Shown: positions 9,107-17,875 of the stretch, piece by piece
Layout: each line of letters starts with the position of its first letter
Position numbering within the stretch: the stretch's first letter is position 1
Notes under the pieces: generated by a model
Seen by the model: only the letters and a program-made list of their open reading frames with translations
What the model was told of the DNA's origin: nothing
Databases searched by the model: none
Translations under genes and position numbers: made by a program
Assembly (NCBI GenBank): GCA_018883105.1
Contig: VEQS01000006.1
Location: 1 to 34,609, forward strand
Origin: Phycisphaerales bacterium
GTDB lineage: Bacteria > Planctomycetota > Phycisphaerae > Phycisphaerales > SM1A02
Length of the DNA: 34,609 nucleotides
Direction: 5' to 3'

Positions 9107-9881
9107 CAGCGCGATCGCGACGGCCGAACCGGCCGCGTCCGCCCGCACGCTGGCGCGGAAGAAGGCCGTCAGCCCCGTCACCGGGACGTGCGAGGTGGTG
9201 GTGCGCCTCATGTGCGTCGACGACCACGCGCTGCTGGTGCAGGGAATGCGCGTCCAGGCCGAGCTTGACCCGGAGATCGACTTCGTGTCGGGCCTGCCCG
9301 ACACATCACGCCTGGTCGACGAGGTGGCCCGAATCCAGCCCGACGTCATCACGCTCGACGTCGAGATGCCAGGCCCGGACGTGTTCGAGACCGCCGACCG
9401 CCTGCGCCAGCGATTCCCCGACGTCCGCTTCGCGTTCCTGAGCGCGCACGTGCGCGACGGGCTGCTGGCGGCGGCCTACCGCTGCGGCGCATCCGGATAC
9501 TTCGCCAAGGGCGACGACCTGCGGGACATCCTCGACGGCCTGAAGCGGATCGCCCGCAGCGCGCGCGGCACGTTCATCATGGGGCCGAAGGTCGTGGCGC
9601 AGTGCCCCGCGGCCCGGGCCGTGCGCGGCACCAAGCGGTCGCGCCGGGGCAGCCGCGACGCCGAGCAGATCGTCAGCGCGGTCGACCGCCTGAGTTCCCG
9701 CGAGATCGAGGTGCTTCGGCACATCGGCAACGGCATGTCCCGCGTCGAGATCGGAAAGGCGCTCTCGCGCAGCCCCAAGACGATCGACGGCCACCAGGAG
9801 CGCATCATGCGCAAGCTCGGCATCGCCACGCGCAGCGAGCTGATGCGCTTCGCGATCCGCGAGGGCATCGTCCAGGCATGA
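9099..9881 (+). CDS. NarL/LuxR-type response regulator
   Basis: REC domain (VRLMCVDDHALL...VITLDVEMPGPD...FLSAHVR...GASGYFAKGDD) and LuxR HTH (LSSREIEVLRHIGNGMSRVEIGKALSRSPKTIDGHQERIMRKLGI); overlaps the HK by 8 bp. Confidence 0.93.
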   Translation: MNDSAIATAEPAASARTLARKKAVSPVTGTCEVVVRLMCVDDHALLVQGMRVQAELDPEIDFVSGLPDTSRLVDEVARIQPDVITLDVEMPGPDVFETADRLRQRFPDVRFAFLSAHVRDGLLAAAYRCGASGYFAKGDDLRDILDGLKRIARSARGTFIMGPKVVAQCPAARAVRGTKRSRRGSRDAEQIVSAVDRLSSREIEVLRHIGNGMSRVEIGKALSRSPKTIDGHQERIMRKLGIATRSELMRFAIREGIVQA

Positions 9882-9954
9882 GCCCGCGCGGATCCACGCC
9901 CGGGGTCCGCTGACCCACCAATCATCCGCGCGCACCGCTGCGCGCGTCCCCTTC

Positions 9955-9998
9955 CGCGCCCGCGCCGCACGAATCGTGCACGCGGGCGCGCTTTGCTT
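9955..9998 (+). terminator. Rho-independent terminator-like hairpin downstream of the response regulator
   Basis: Arms CGCGCCCGCG (9955-9964) and CGCGGGCGCG (9981-9990), inner stem GCACG-AAT-CGTGC, followed by CTTTGCTTCATTT. Confidence 0.75.
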
Positions 9999-10041
9999 CA
10001 TTTCCCGGGACATCCGGGGGCACCTCCTTACGGTCGGGCCT

Positions 10042-10067
10042 GGGCGCGCACATGCCCGGGCGCGCCC
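10042..10067. repeat. Inverted repeat upstream of the secreted protein gene
   Basis: GGGCGCGC (10042-10049) / GCGCGCCC (10060-10067). Confidence 0.4.
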
Positions 10068-10127
10068 TCGTCCCCCGTTCCCACGGGCGTCCGGACCGGG
10101 CACCGGACGCACCCCTGAGGAGAAGCC

Positions 10128-10775
10128 ATGACACCCAAGCGCAAGAAGCCACTGGCCGCCACGACTGCGGCGGCGGCAGCCGCGTTCGCCATCCAGGCCG
10201 CGGCACATGCCGCCGTGACCGTCGCCAACTACGCCCCGTGCAAGTCGACCGAGGGATTCGGTGACTTCCTGGCCACCGTCACCTACACCTACACGGGCGG
10301 GACCAGCGCGTCGCTCTCGGTCCAGCTGGACAACACGACGCTGCCGGCCCTCGGTGGCTACATCACCGCGTTTGCGCTGAATCCCGGCACCGGCGTGACG
10401 GCGATGGCGTTCGTTTCCAGCACGTCGGCGAACTTCTCGGGCTTGTCAGGGCCGGTGTCCACCCCGCCGTTCGGGTCGTTCATGACCGGCGCATCCACCG
10501 GGAGCGGCTGGCTCGGCGGAGGCAGCCCGAACGGCGGCATCGGCATCGGCATGTCGGCGACCTTCGTGTTCTCGATGACCGGCAGCGCCGCCGCGCTCGG
10601 CGCACTCGACGCCGAGACGGTGCTGGCCGCGGGCTGCGACGCGATGGCGGTCCGCTTCCGCGGCGGCGCGGTCACCGGCTGGTCGGACAAGGTGCTCGGG
10701 CAGGCGCTGCCGACGCCGGGCACGCTGGCCGTCGCCGGCCTCGCGGCGCTCGGCCGTCGCCGTCGACGCCGGTGA
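10128..10775 (+). CDS. Secreted protein with C-terminal PEP-CTERM-like sorting tail
   Basis: N-terminal signal peptide (MTPKRKKPLAATTAAAAAAFAIQAAAHA); C-terminus LPTPGTLAVAGLAALGRRRRRR; SD GAGGAG. Confidence 0.82.
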   Translation: MTPKRKKPLAATTAAAAAAFAIQAAAHAAVTVANYAPCKSTEGFGDFLATVTYTYTGGTSASLSVQLDNTTLPALGGYITAFALNPGTGVTAMAFVSSTSANFSGLSGPVSTPPFGSFMTGASTGSGWLGGGSPNGGIGIGMSATFVFSMTGSAAALGALDAETVLAAGCDAMAVRFRGGAVTGWSDKVLGQALPTPGTLAVAGLAALGRRRRRR

Positions 10776-10793
10776 GCCGCACGACGCATGCAG

Positions 10794-10821
10794 CCGCGCG
10801 CGCCACGGAGGGCGCGCGCGG
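10794..10821 (+). terminator. Perfect 11-bp hairpin downstream of the sorted-protein gene (no T-tract)
   Basis: CCGCGCGCGCC-acggag-GGCGCGCGCGG, flanked on both sides by GCATGC. Confidence 0.5.
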
Positions 10822-11007
10822 CGCGGCATGCGGGAAGTGTCCGCGCGCTTGCGAGGCGATTGCATCGAAGTCACGCGAGAACCGACCACGGCCATTGAAC
10901 CGCGCACCCCGTCGGGCCACCATCCGGCCCCTGTGACGCGCGAGCCCCACGTCGGCGGACACGCGCGGCACCAAAGACCTGACCGCGAACCAGACCAGGA
11001 GCACTCC

Positions 11008-11754
11008 ATGCAGATTCGAACGAGCGTCGCCGTCCTCGCCATCGCCGCCGCGGCATCCGCCGCCGGACACGCCCACGCCGTGGTCGTGCTGGCGAACGGG
11101 CAATCCATCGGCCTGTCGAGCCTGCTCACGCGCAACGGCGACAGGACGGTGCAGATCGACGACAAGGCCTTCACCTTCCAGTCCGTGACGTCGTCGACCT
11201 TCTCCCTGGCGAACTTCAGCATCCGCGCCTACGTCTCCGCGGGCACCAACCAGTGGGGGCTGCACGACGTCGGCTTCGACATCGTGGGGCCGTTCGCGGA
11301 TTCCACGCCGGGCAACGGCATGTATGCCGACATGAACATCCGCTACACCGTGGAGGTCCTGCCGGCGGCCTACGCGGCCGACGTGAGCCTCCGCGGCATC
11401 GGGCTGTCCTTCGACGGCGCCGTCACCGGCACGGGGTCCATCGCGCGGGTCGACGAGACGGTGTTCGACCTCGACCGCAACGCGTTCATGGGGAACCTCG
11501 CGGCCTTCGCGGCCGCAGGTCCGCCGCCGAGCGGCACCTGGTCGGGCTCGCTCGACTTCACCCAGATGCACGGGGTCCTCGGATACCGCGCGCTGGAGGT
11601 CAACAAGAACATCAAGTTCCTGGCAACGGCCGGCGGCAGCGCCACGGCGACGTTCGTCCGCCAGGAATTCAGCCAAGTGATGCTCCCCGCCCCGGGCGCG
11701 GTTGCGCTCCTCGGCGTCGGCACGGCATTCGCCCGCGGCAGGCGCCGCCGGTGA
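11008..11754 (+). CDS. Secreted protein, sorting-tail paralog A
   Basis: Signal peptide MQIRTSVAVLAIAAAASAAGHAHA; tail LPAPGAVALLGVGTAFARGRRRR; shares VDETVFDLD.N.F.GNL and GYRA.EVNKN.KF with the next gene. Confidence 0.82.
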   Translation: MQIRTSVAVLAIAAAASAAGHAHAVVVLANGQSIGLSSLLTRNGDRTVQIDDKAFTFQSVTSSTFSLANFSIRAYVSAGTNQWGLHDVGFDIVGPFADSTPGNGMYADMNIRYTVEVLPAAYAADVSLRGIGLSFDGAVTGTGSIARVDETVFDLDRNAFMGNLAAFAAAGPPPSGTWSGSLDFTQMHGVLGYRALEVNKNIKFLATAGGSATATFVRQEFSQVMLPAPGAVALLGVGTAFARGRRRR

Positions 11755-11767
11755 ATGCGCGGATTCC

Positions 11768-11797
11768 GTTCACGTTCACGTTCCAGTTCCAGTTCCC
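11768..11797 (+). repeat. Imperfect hexamer tandem repeat in the spacer between the paralogs
   Basis: GTTCAC GTTCAC GTTCCA GTTCCA GTTCCC, five 6-bp units. Confidence 0.6.
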
Positions 11798-11817
11798 AAC
11801 CCTCACAGGAGACATGC

Positions 11818-12543
11818 ATGACACCCATTCGAAGCGCCGCGTCCCTCGCCCTCGTGCTCGCCCTCGCCGGAACCGGCTCCGCCTCGGCCAGCGTGGTGGT
11901 GCTCGGCAACGGCGACTCCATCAAGCTGGAGGACCTCATCGCCGGCGGCGGCCAGTTCATCGTCGAGGACAAGCTCTTCACCATTGAGTCCTGGCGGTCG
12001 GACGTGTTCTCCGCCGGCAACATCTCGGTGATCGGCTTCATCTCGCTGAACCCGAACCAGTGGGGCCAGTACAACGTCGGGTTCGACCTCGTCGGGCCGT
12101 TCGGCGACGGCACCCCCGGCGACCAGGTCGTCCACGAAGGGAACATCCAGTACACGGTGGAGGTGCTTCCGCAGTACTACCAGCAGGGAGTCCGGCTGTT
12201 CGACATCGGCCTGGTGTTCAACGGTTCGTCGGGCGGCCCCGGCTCGTTCTCGCGCGTCGACGAGACGGTCTTCGACCTCGACACCAACACCTTCCTCGGC
12301 AACCTGTCGGTGTTCTACAACGACAACACCCCGCCGCAGGTGCAGTTGTCCGACGAGGACGTGTTCAGCCTCGCCGGCTACCGGGCCTTCGAGGTGAACA
12401 AGAACATGAAGTTCTTCTCGCCGACCGCGGGCGGCTTCGCCACCGCCTCGTTCATCCGACAGGAGTTCAGCCAGATCCCGGCCCCGGGCGCGCTCGCGCT
12501 GCTCGGCGCCGCGGGCCTGGCGGCGCGCCGCCGTCGCCGCTGA
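11818..12543 (+). CDS. Secreted protein, sorting-tail paralog B
   Basis: Signal peptide MTPIRSAASLALVLALAGTGSASA; tail IPAPGALALLGAAGLAARRRRR; clear tandem paralog of 11008..11754. Confidence 0.85.
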   Translation: MTPIRSAASLALVLALAGTGSASASVVVLGNGDSIKLEDLIAGGGQFIVEDKLFTIESWRSDVFSAGNISVIGFISLNPNQWGQYNVGFDLVGPFGDGTPGDQVVHEGNIQYTVEVLPQYYQQGVRLFDIGLVFNGSSGGPGSFSRVDETVFDLDTNTFLGNLSVFYNDNTPPQVQLSDEDVFSLAGYRAFEVNKNMKFFSPTAGGFATASFIRQEFSQIPAPGALALLGAAGLAARRRRR

Positions 12544-12568
12544 CCGACCGTTCGTTCCCGAGGACACC

Positions 12569-12600
12569 GGCCGCGGGGCGCCGAAGCGCGCCCCGCGGCC
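12569..12600 (+). terminator. Perfect 13-bp hairpin between paralog B and the Ser/Thr kinase gene (terminator/attenuator-like, no T-tract)
   Basis: GGCCGCGGGGCGC-cgaagc-GCGCCCCGCGGCC, ending 17 bp before the kinase GTG. Confidence 0.55.
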
Positions 12601-12617
12601 AGGGGAAGGAGGGCCAC

Positions 12618-13556
12618 GTGCCGGACGCATGGACTCGAGGGTGGGCCTGCATCGACCGGATCGACGCCGAATTGCCGTGCGCGGCAGGCGGCGCCGGCCC
12701 GGCTGCCGTCCCGGCAGCGCGACCGACGATCACGGGCGCGCGCCTGGAGGAACGGATCGCCGACGGCGGCACCGGCACCGTCTATCGCGCGTGCCTCGAC
12801 GACGGAACCGCCGCAGCGGTGAAGGTCGGGGACATGGCAGGAAGCCGGCATGCCGCACGCGCACGCTTCGCCCGCGAGCGCGCGCTCCTCGACCGGCTCG
12901 ACCACCCAGGCATCGTGCGCGCCGTGGCGGATGGCCGCACCGCCGACGGACGACCATGGATCGCCACCGAGTTCGTCGAGGGCATCCGGATCGATGCGGC
13001 CTGCACCCGTCGTGGGACGGGCGACGGCGCGTGCATCCAGCTCGTCATGCAGGTGCTCGACGCACTCGACCACGCGCACGCGAACGGCGTGGTGCACCGC
13101 GACGTCAAGCCATCGAACATCCTGGTGGGGACGGGCGGCGTGGCCACCCTCATCGACTTCGGCGCCGCGCGCGACCTCGATCGCCCGGAGGTCCCGCCCA
13201 CCGACGCCACCGAGACCGGCAGCATCGTCGGCACCCTGGCATGGATCAGCCCGGAACAGGCCGACCCATCGATCGGCGACGTCGGACCAGCCGTCGACGT
13301 GTACCAGTCGGCACTCCTCCTCTACCGGTTGCTGACGGGCGAGATGCCCTACCCCGGCCGGCCCTCGCATCCAGCGGCCATGCTGCGCGCGGCGCTCGCC
13401 GAGGAACGCGTGCCGGCGTCCGCACGCCGGCCGGATCTCGACGGCCCGCTCTCGGCGCTGCTCGCACGTGCGCTCGCCCGCGATCCGGCGCGGCGGCCGC
13501 CGACGGCACGCGACTTCTGCCTGGAACTGATGGACGCCTGCTGCGTCCTCGGATGA
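12618..13556 (+). CDS. Soluble Hanks-type serine/threonine protein kinase
   Basis: GGTGTVYRA, AAVKV, VVHRDVKPSNILV, LIDFGAAR, GTLAWISPEQ; GTG start with AAGGAGGG SD; no recognisable TM or PASTA segment. Confidence 0.88.
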   Translation: MPDAWTRGWACIDRIDAELPCAAGGAGPAAVPAARPTITGARLEERIADGGTGTVYRACLDDGTAAAVKVGDMAGSRHAARARFARERALLDRLDHPGIVRAVADGRTADGRPWIATEFVEGIRIDAACTRRGTGDGACIQLVMQVLDALDHAHANGVVHRDVKPSNILVGTGGVATLIDFGAARDLDRPEVPPTDATETGSIVGTLAWISPEQADPSIGDVGPAVDVYQSALLLYRLLTGEMPYPGRPSHPAAMLRAALAEERVPASARRPDLDGPLSALLARALARDPARRPPTARDFCLELMDACCVLG

Positions 13557-13578
13557 GTCGCCCCCGCGCGGCGACCGA

Positions 13579-15294
13579 TCAACGCGGCGGCGCGGGCGCA
13601 AACTCGACCAGCGCCCAGCCGCGATGATCGCTGCGATGGGCCGGCGCGGGCACGCCGGGCAGCGAGACGAGCCGATCGACGATGTCCGTCGCCGCGGCGA
13701 CGCAGGCGGAACCGTGGGCCCGCGCAGCGGCCAGCCGCTGCGGGAACTCCGCTTCCGCCACGAGCCGCGCGTCATCCTCGGGCCGGCCAAGCCCATTCTC
13801 GAACTCGCGGGGCGCTCCGATCACCAGGAAATCCTCGCGGTCGAGGAACCACGCCGACGCGTGTGCCAGCTTCTGGTCGCAGAAGAGCGTGCCGGCGCCG
13901 CAGAGCGTGGCCCGTTCCGACTCGACGGTGCGACCTGACGCCAACGAGTCATTCAGCAGCGCATCGGGGAAAAGGAGCCCAAAGGACGCCAGCGCCGCCA
14001 CCGGCGACAGCCCCATCCACGCCAGCCGGCGCGGCCCGGCAGGCGCGCGCTGCGCCAGCCAGTCGCCGACGCCCCACAGGACGAGCACCGCCCCCAGCAC
14101 CGCTGCGTGCGCATGCGGTGCATCCAGCCACGCACGCGAGAGGAGCGCACCGGACGCATCGCCCGCCAGCGACAGCACGAACGCCGACAGTCCAAGCACC
14201 GCGAGCACCGCCCCGGGCACGAAGGCCGCCGCGCGCGCAGCGCGCGGCGGCATCGCCGCGAACGCCGCCAGCACGCCCTCCACCAGGAGCCAGGCAAGCG
14301 GCGGAAACACCGGCAGCGAATACGTCGGCAGCTTCCCGCGGCTGAGCGACAGGAAGAGGAGCGGCCCGAGCACCGCGCACGCCGCAAACCGAACGCCCTC
14401 CGAGACGCGCGCAAGCGCCGGCCACCGCTGCGCCGCCATCGGCAGCGTGACGATCCATGGCACCGCCCCGAGCGGCACGACCAGCAGGTAGAAGGCCATC
14501 GGCTCCTTGGGCTGGTTCGACCCCGTGCCCAGGAATCGCTGGACGTGCTCATGCACGATGAAGCGGTGCCAGAACCCGGGTTCCGCGCGGCTGACGGCCA
14601 GCGCCCACGGCAGCACCACGAGCGCCCCGACCGCAAGCGGCACCCACGGCAGCACCACCAGGTCGCGCCAGCGTCGCTCCCACATGAGCCAGGGCGCCAC
14701 CGCCATCGCCGGGAAGACGAGGGCCAGCAAGCCCTTCGTCATGAAGGCAAGTCCCGCCATCACGCCGGCCACGGCCAGCCACCCCAGTCGCGCACGCCCC
14801 GCCGGCCCGGTCGCCGCCATGAACACCGCCACCGACGCGGACACGGTGAACGCCGCGATCGGCATGTCGAGGATGGCGACGCTCGCCCCCACCGCCGGCA
14901 GCACCATGGTGAGCGCGCACAGCGCCACCAGCGCGCCGGTCACCGTGGCCTCGTCGCGCGTGCGCCCAGCGAGAATCGCCGCTCGACGCGCGCCCACCGC
15001 CGCGGCCAGCGCCGCCAGCCCGCCGCACAGGGCCATCGGCAGGCGAATCGCGAATCCCGTGTGCCCGAGCAGCTCGATCGACGCCGCCATCATCCACGTG
15101 ACGAGCGGCGGCTTCTCGTAGAACTTGAACCCGCTCATCTGGAGCGCGAGCCAGTCGCCACGCTCCACCATCTGCGCGGCGATGCTGCCGTAGCGCGTCT
15201 CGTCGGCGGTGAGCACCGGACGTGCACCCAGGAACAGCACGTTCACCGCGATGAACGCGGCCACGGCGGCGAGGATCGCGCGTCTGGGGGACAT
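13579..15294 (-). CDS. ArnT/GT39-like integral membrane glycosyltransferase
   Basis: ADETRYGSIAAQMVERGDWLALQMSGFKFYEKPPLVTWMMA, multi-TM, FYLLVVPLGAVPW, LSRGKLPTYSLPVFPPLAWL. Confidence 0.9.
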   Translation of the reverse strand: MSPRRAILAAVAAFIAVNVLFLGARPVLTADETRYGSIAAQMVERGDWLALQMSGFKFYEKPPLVTWMMAASIELLGHTGFAIRLPMALCGGLAALAAAVGARRAAILAGRTRDEATVTGALVALCALTMVLPAVGASVAILDMPIAAFTVSASVAVFMAATGPAGRARLGWLAVAGVMAGLAFMTKGLLALVFPAMAVAPWLMWERRWRDLVVLPWVPLAVGALVVLPWALAVSRAEPGFWHRFIVHEHVQRFLGTGSNQPKEPMAFYLLVVPLGAVPWIVTLPMAAQRWPALARVSEGVRFAACAVLGPLLFLSLSRGKLPTYSLPVFPPLAWLLVEGVLAAFAAMPPRAARAAAFVPGAVLAVLGLSAFVLSLAGDASGALLSRAWLDAPHAHAAVLGAVLVLWGVGDWLAQRAPAGPRRLAWMGLSPVAALASFGLLFPDALLNDSLASGRTVESERATLCGAGTLFCDQKLAHASAWFLDREDFLVIGAPREFENGLGRPEDDARLVAEAEFPQRLAAARAHGSACVAAATDIVDRLVSLPGVPAPAHRSDHRGWALVEFAPAPPR

Positions 15295-15351
15295 CGCCGG
15301 GCGAGGATAGCCGTGCCCCGGGATACGCTGCGGACAACGGAGGTCACCCGC

Positions 15352-16854
15352 ATGCCCATCGCACCGCTCGCCGTCGCCGCCCTGCTCGCCGCCGTACCCG
15401 ATGCTCCCGCACCGGGCACGTCGCTCACCGTCTACTCGTCGGCGGACCCCGCGGGATTCGACCCGCGACAGTTCGTGCAGCAGCAGCGCGCAAGCGGCAT
15501 GGACAACGTCTGGGGCGTCCCGGGCTACGGCGTGGTGAAGGTGGTGCGCAAGGTGGCGGTCCCCAAGGGCACCGGCGACGTCGCGTTCACCGACGTGGCG
15601 GCCTGGATCGACCCGACCACCGTGTCGTTCGCCGACCTCGAGGACGCGTCGACCACGGTGCTCGAGCAGAACTTCCAGTTCGACCTCGTGAGCCCGTCGA
15701 AGCTCATGGAGCGCTACGTCGGGCAGCCGGTGTCGCTGACGGTGCCGATGGGCGACTCCGCGAGCAACGTGATGGGCACGCTCCTCAGCGCGACGCAGGG
15801 CCAGCTGGTGCTCCAGGGCGGCGACGGCATCCGGATCGTGCCGATGCAGGGCGCGCAGGTGCAGCTCGGCGCCCTGCCGGGCGGCCTGCTCACCAAGCCC
15901 ACCCTGGTCTGGAAGCTCTCGAGCAAGGGGGGCGGCGACCATCTGGTGCGCACCACCTACCAGACCGCGGGCATGACCTGGCGCGCCGACTACAACCTGG
16001 TGCTCGACGGCGCCGACGCCAACGCCGGCATCACGGCATGGGTCACGCTCATGAACCTCTCGGGCGCGTCATACCTGGACGCGGAACTCAAGCTCGTTGC
16101 CGGCAACGTGCAGAAGGTCGAGCCGCAGCGCCCGATGATGCGCGGCGTCCGGATGGAGGCCATGGCGATGGCCGACGGCTCCGCCGCCGGCTTCGAGGAG
16201 AAGAGCTTCTTCGAGTACCACCTGTACACGCTGCCGCGGCGCACGGACGTGCTGCAGAACTCGACGCAGCAGCTGGCGCTCTTCCCCCCGGTGGCCGCCT
16301 TCAAGGTGACCAAGGAACTGGTGCTCGACCTCGCGGGCGGGGTCGGCGCGCCGGGTGCGCCCATCGTCGACCGCGACTTCGTCGTGGCGCGCAAGGGAAA
16401 CCCCGCCGTCCTCGTGTCGTTCGAGAACCGCAAGGAGAACCAGCTCGGCATGCCGCTGCCGGCCGGCAAGGTGCGCGTCTACAAGGAGGATCCCGCCGAC
16501 GGCACGCTCGAGTTCGTGGGCGAGGACCTGATCGGCCACACGCCCCGGAACGAGACGGTGAAGGTGAAGCTCGGCGAGGCCTTCGACGTGGTCGGCGAGC
16601 GCACGCGCACGGACTTCTCGATCGACAACGCGGCCCGGCGCATGACCGAGACCATCAAGGTCGAGGTACGCAACCAGAAGGCCGTGGCACAGGAGGTGCG
16701 CGTGCTGGAACGGCCCTACCGCTGGACGAACTGGCAGCTGACCCAGAAGTCCGACGACTTCACGAAGCTCGACAGCGCCACCATCGCCTTCGACGTCGAG
16801 ATCCCGGCCGAGGGCACGAAGGTGATCACCTACACCGCCACGTACGCCTGGTGA
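15352..16854 (+). CDS. DUF4139-like secreted protein
   Basis: N-terminal signal; SSADPAGFDP...YGVVKVVRKV...TYQTAGMTWRADYNLVL..., NRKENQLGMPLPAGKVRVYKED, FSIDNAARRMTETIKVEVRNQK. Confidence 0.82.
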   Translation: MPIAPLAVAALLAAVPDAPAPGTSLTVYSSADPAGFDPRQFVQQQRASGMDNVWGVPGYGVVKVVRKVAVPKGTGDVAFTDVAAWIDPTTVSFADLEDASTTVLEQNFQFDLVSPSKLMERYVGQPVSLTVPMGDSASNVMGTLLSATQGQLVLQGGDGIRIVPMQGAQVQLGALPGGLLTKPTLVWKLSSKGGGDHLVRTTYQTAGMTWRADYNLVLDGADANAGITAWVTLMNLSGASYLDAELKLVAGNVQKVEPQRPMMRGVRMEAMAMADGSAAGFEEKSFFEYHLYTLPRRTDVLQNSTQQLALFPPVAAFKVTKELVLDLAGGVGAPGAPIVDRDFVVARKGNPAVLVSFENRKENQLGMPLPAGKVRVYKEDPADGTLEFVGEDLIGHTPRNETVKVKLGEAFDVVGERTRTDFSIDNAARRMTETIKVEVRNQKAVAQEVRVLERPYRWTNWQLTQKSDDFTKLDSATIAFDVEIPAEGTKVITYTATYAW

Positions 16855-16860
16855 CGGGGC

Positions 16861-17661
16861 TCACGCCTCGCCGAGCAGGATCCGCACCGCGAGGTTCGCC
16901 TGCACGTGTGCGGCGACGCCGACGCGCGGGGCCATCAGCCCACGCCCGGGTTCGGCGGCGCTCGCCAGGTCGCCCACCACGTACACCCCGCCGCCGAGCC
17001 GGCGCACGCCGATCGAGCCGGTGTCGCCGTGCCCCGCCACCCCGGAAGCGCCGACGAACGGCACGCCCGGGCGAGCCGCGGAAAATGCCTCGAGCAGCAT
17101 CTCCTTCTGGTCGGCGCGGTCGAAGGCCTCGACCAGAAGGTCGACGGAGGCGAACGTGGACGCGACGCTTGCCGCATCGAGCCGCACGGCGTGGGCCTCG
17201 ATGGCCACGTAGGGGTTGATGCGGCGCAGGTTCGCCGCAAGCGCCTCGGTCTTCGGCATCCCCAGCTGGTCCACGAAGTACTGCTGGCGGTTCAGGTTGC
17301 TCGGCTCCACCACGTCGAAGTCGGCGAGGACCAGCCGCCCGACGCCGACGCGCGCCAGCGCCACGGCCACCGCGGACCCCAGGCCCCCGAGGCCCGCGAT
17401 CCCCACGCACGACCGCCTGAGGCGCGCATGCACGCCCGGCGTGTGGCGCGCCACCATGAGTGCCTCCAGCTCGTCCGCCGCCGGAACCTCGCCACGGCGG
17501 ATGAGCGTCACTTCGTCGCCGTCGCGCACTGGATGGCCGTCCTCGACCACCGCGCCGTTCACGATCACGAGGTCCGCGCCCGGCTTCACGCGCGCGCGCA
17601 CCGCCGCCGCGTCGGCCGCGTGGGGCATCTCGGTGGAACGGCCGTTGACCATGATCCGCAT
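16861..17661 (-). CDS. thiF: ThiS-like domain fused to ThiF/MoeB-like adenylyltransferase (ThiF family 2-like)
   Basis: MRIMVNGRS...ADLVIVNGAVVEDGHPVRDGDEVTLIRRGE then VGIAGLGGLGSAVAVALARVGVGRLVLADFDVVEPSNLNRQQYFVDQLGMPKTEAL. Confidence 0.82.
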   Translation of the reverse strand: MRIMVNGRSTEMPHAADAAAVRARVKPGADLVIVNGAVVEDGHPVRDGDEVTLIRRGEVPAADELEALMVARHTPGVHARLRRSCVGIAGLGGLGSAVAVALARVGVGRLVLADFDVVEPSNLNRQQYFVDQLGMPKTEALAANLRRINPYVAIEAHAVRLDAASVASTFASVDLLVEAFDRADQKEMLLEAFSAARPGVPFVGASGVAGHGDTGSIGVRRLGGGVYVVGDLASAAEPGRGLMAPRVGVAAHVQANLAVRILLGEA

Positions 17662-17875
17662 CGGTACCTCGTGACGGGCGCGCAAGGCTAGCACCGTGCG
17701 CAACTCTCCCCATCGTGCGGCACGGCCCGTTTCGGGGACGCGTCCGGTTTCCGCCGCCACCCCCTCCGCGCGACACTTCCGACGTCAGCCCCGCACGTGG
17801 GCGCGGGCGGCGCGGTGCCGTCCGATCTCTCCGGCCGCCGGTCCTCCACCGGGCCGCAACTCAAGGAGGCAACCG

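Noticed and set aside
13579-15942. N-terminally extended 787-aa version of the GT39 ORF
   Set aside because: The extension is antisense to the DUF4139 gene and has shadow-frame composition; the plausible start is ATG at 15292-15294 (MSPRRAILAAVAAF...).
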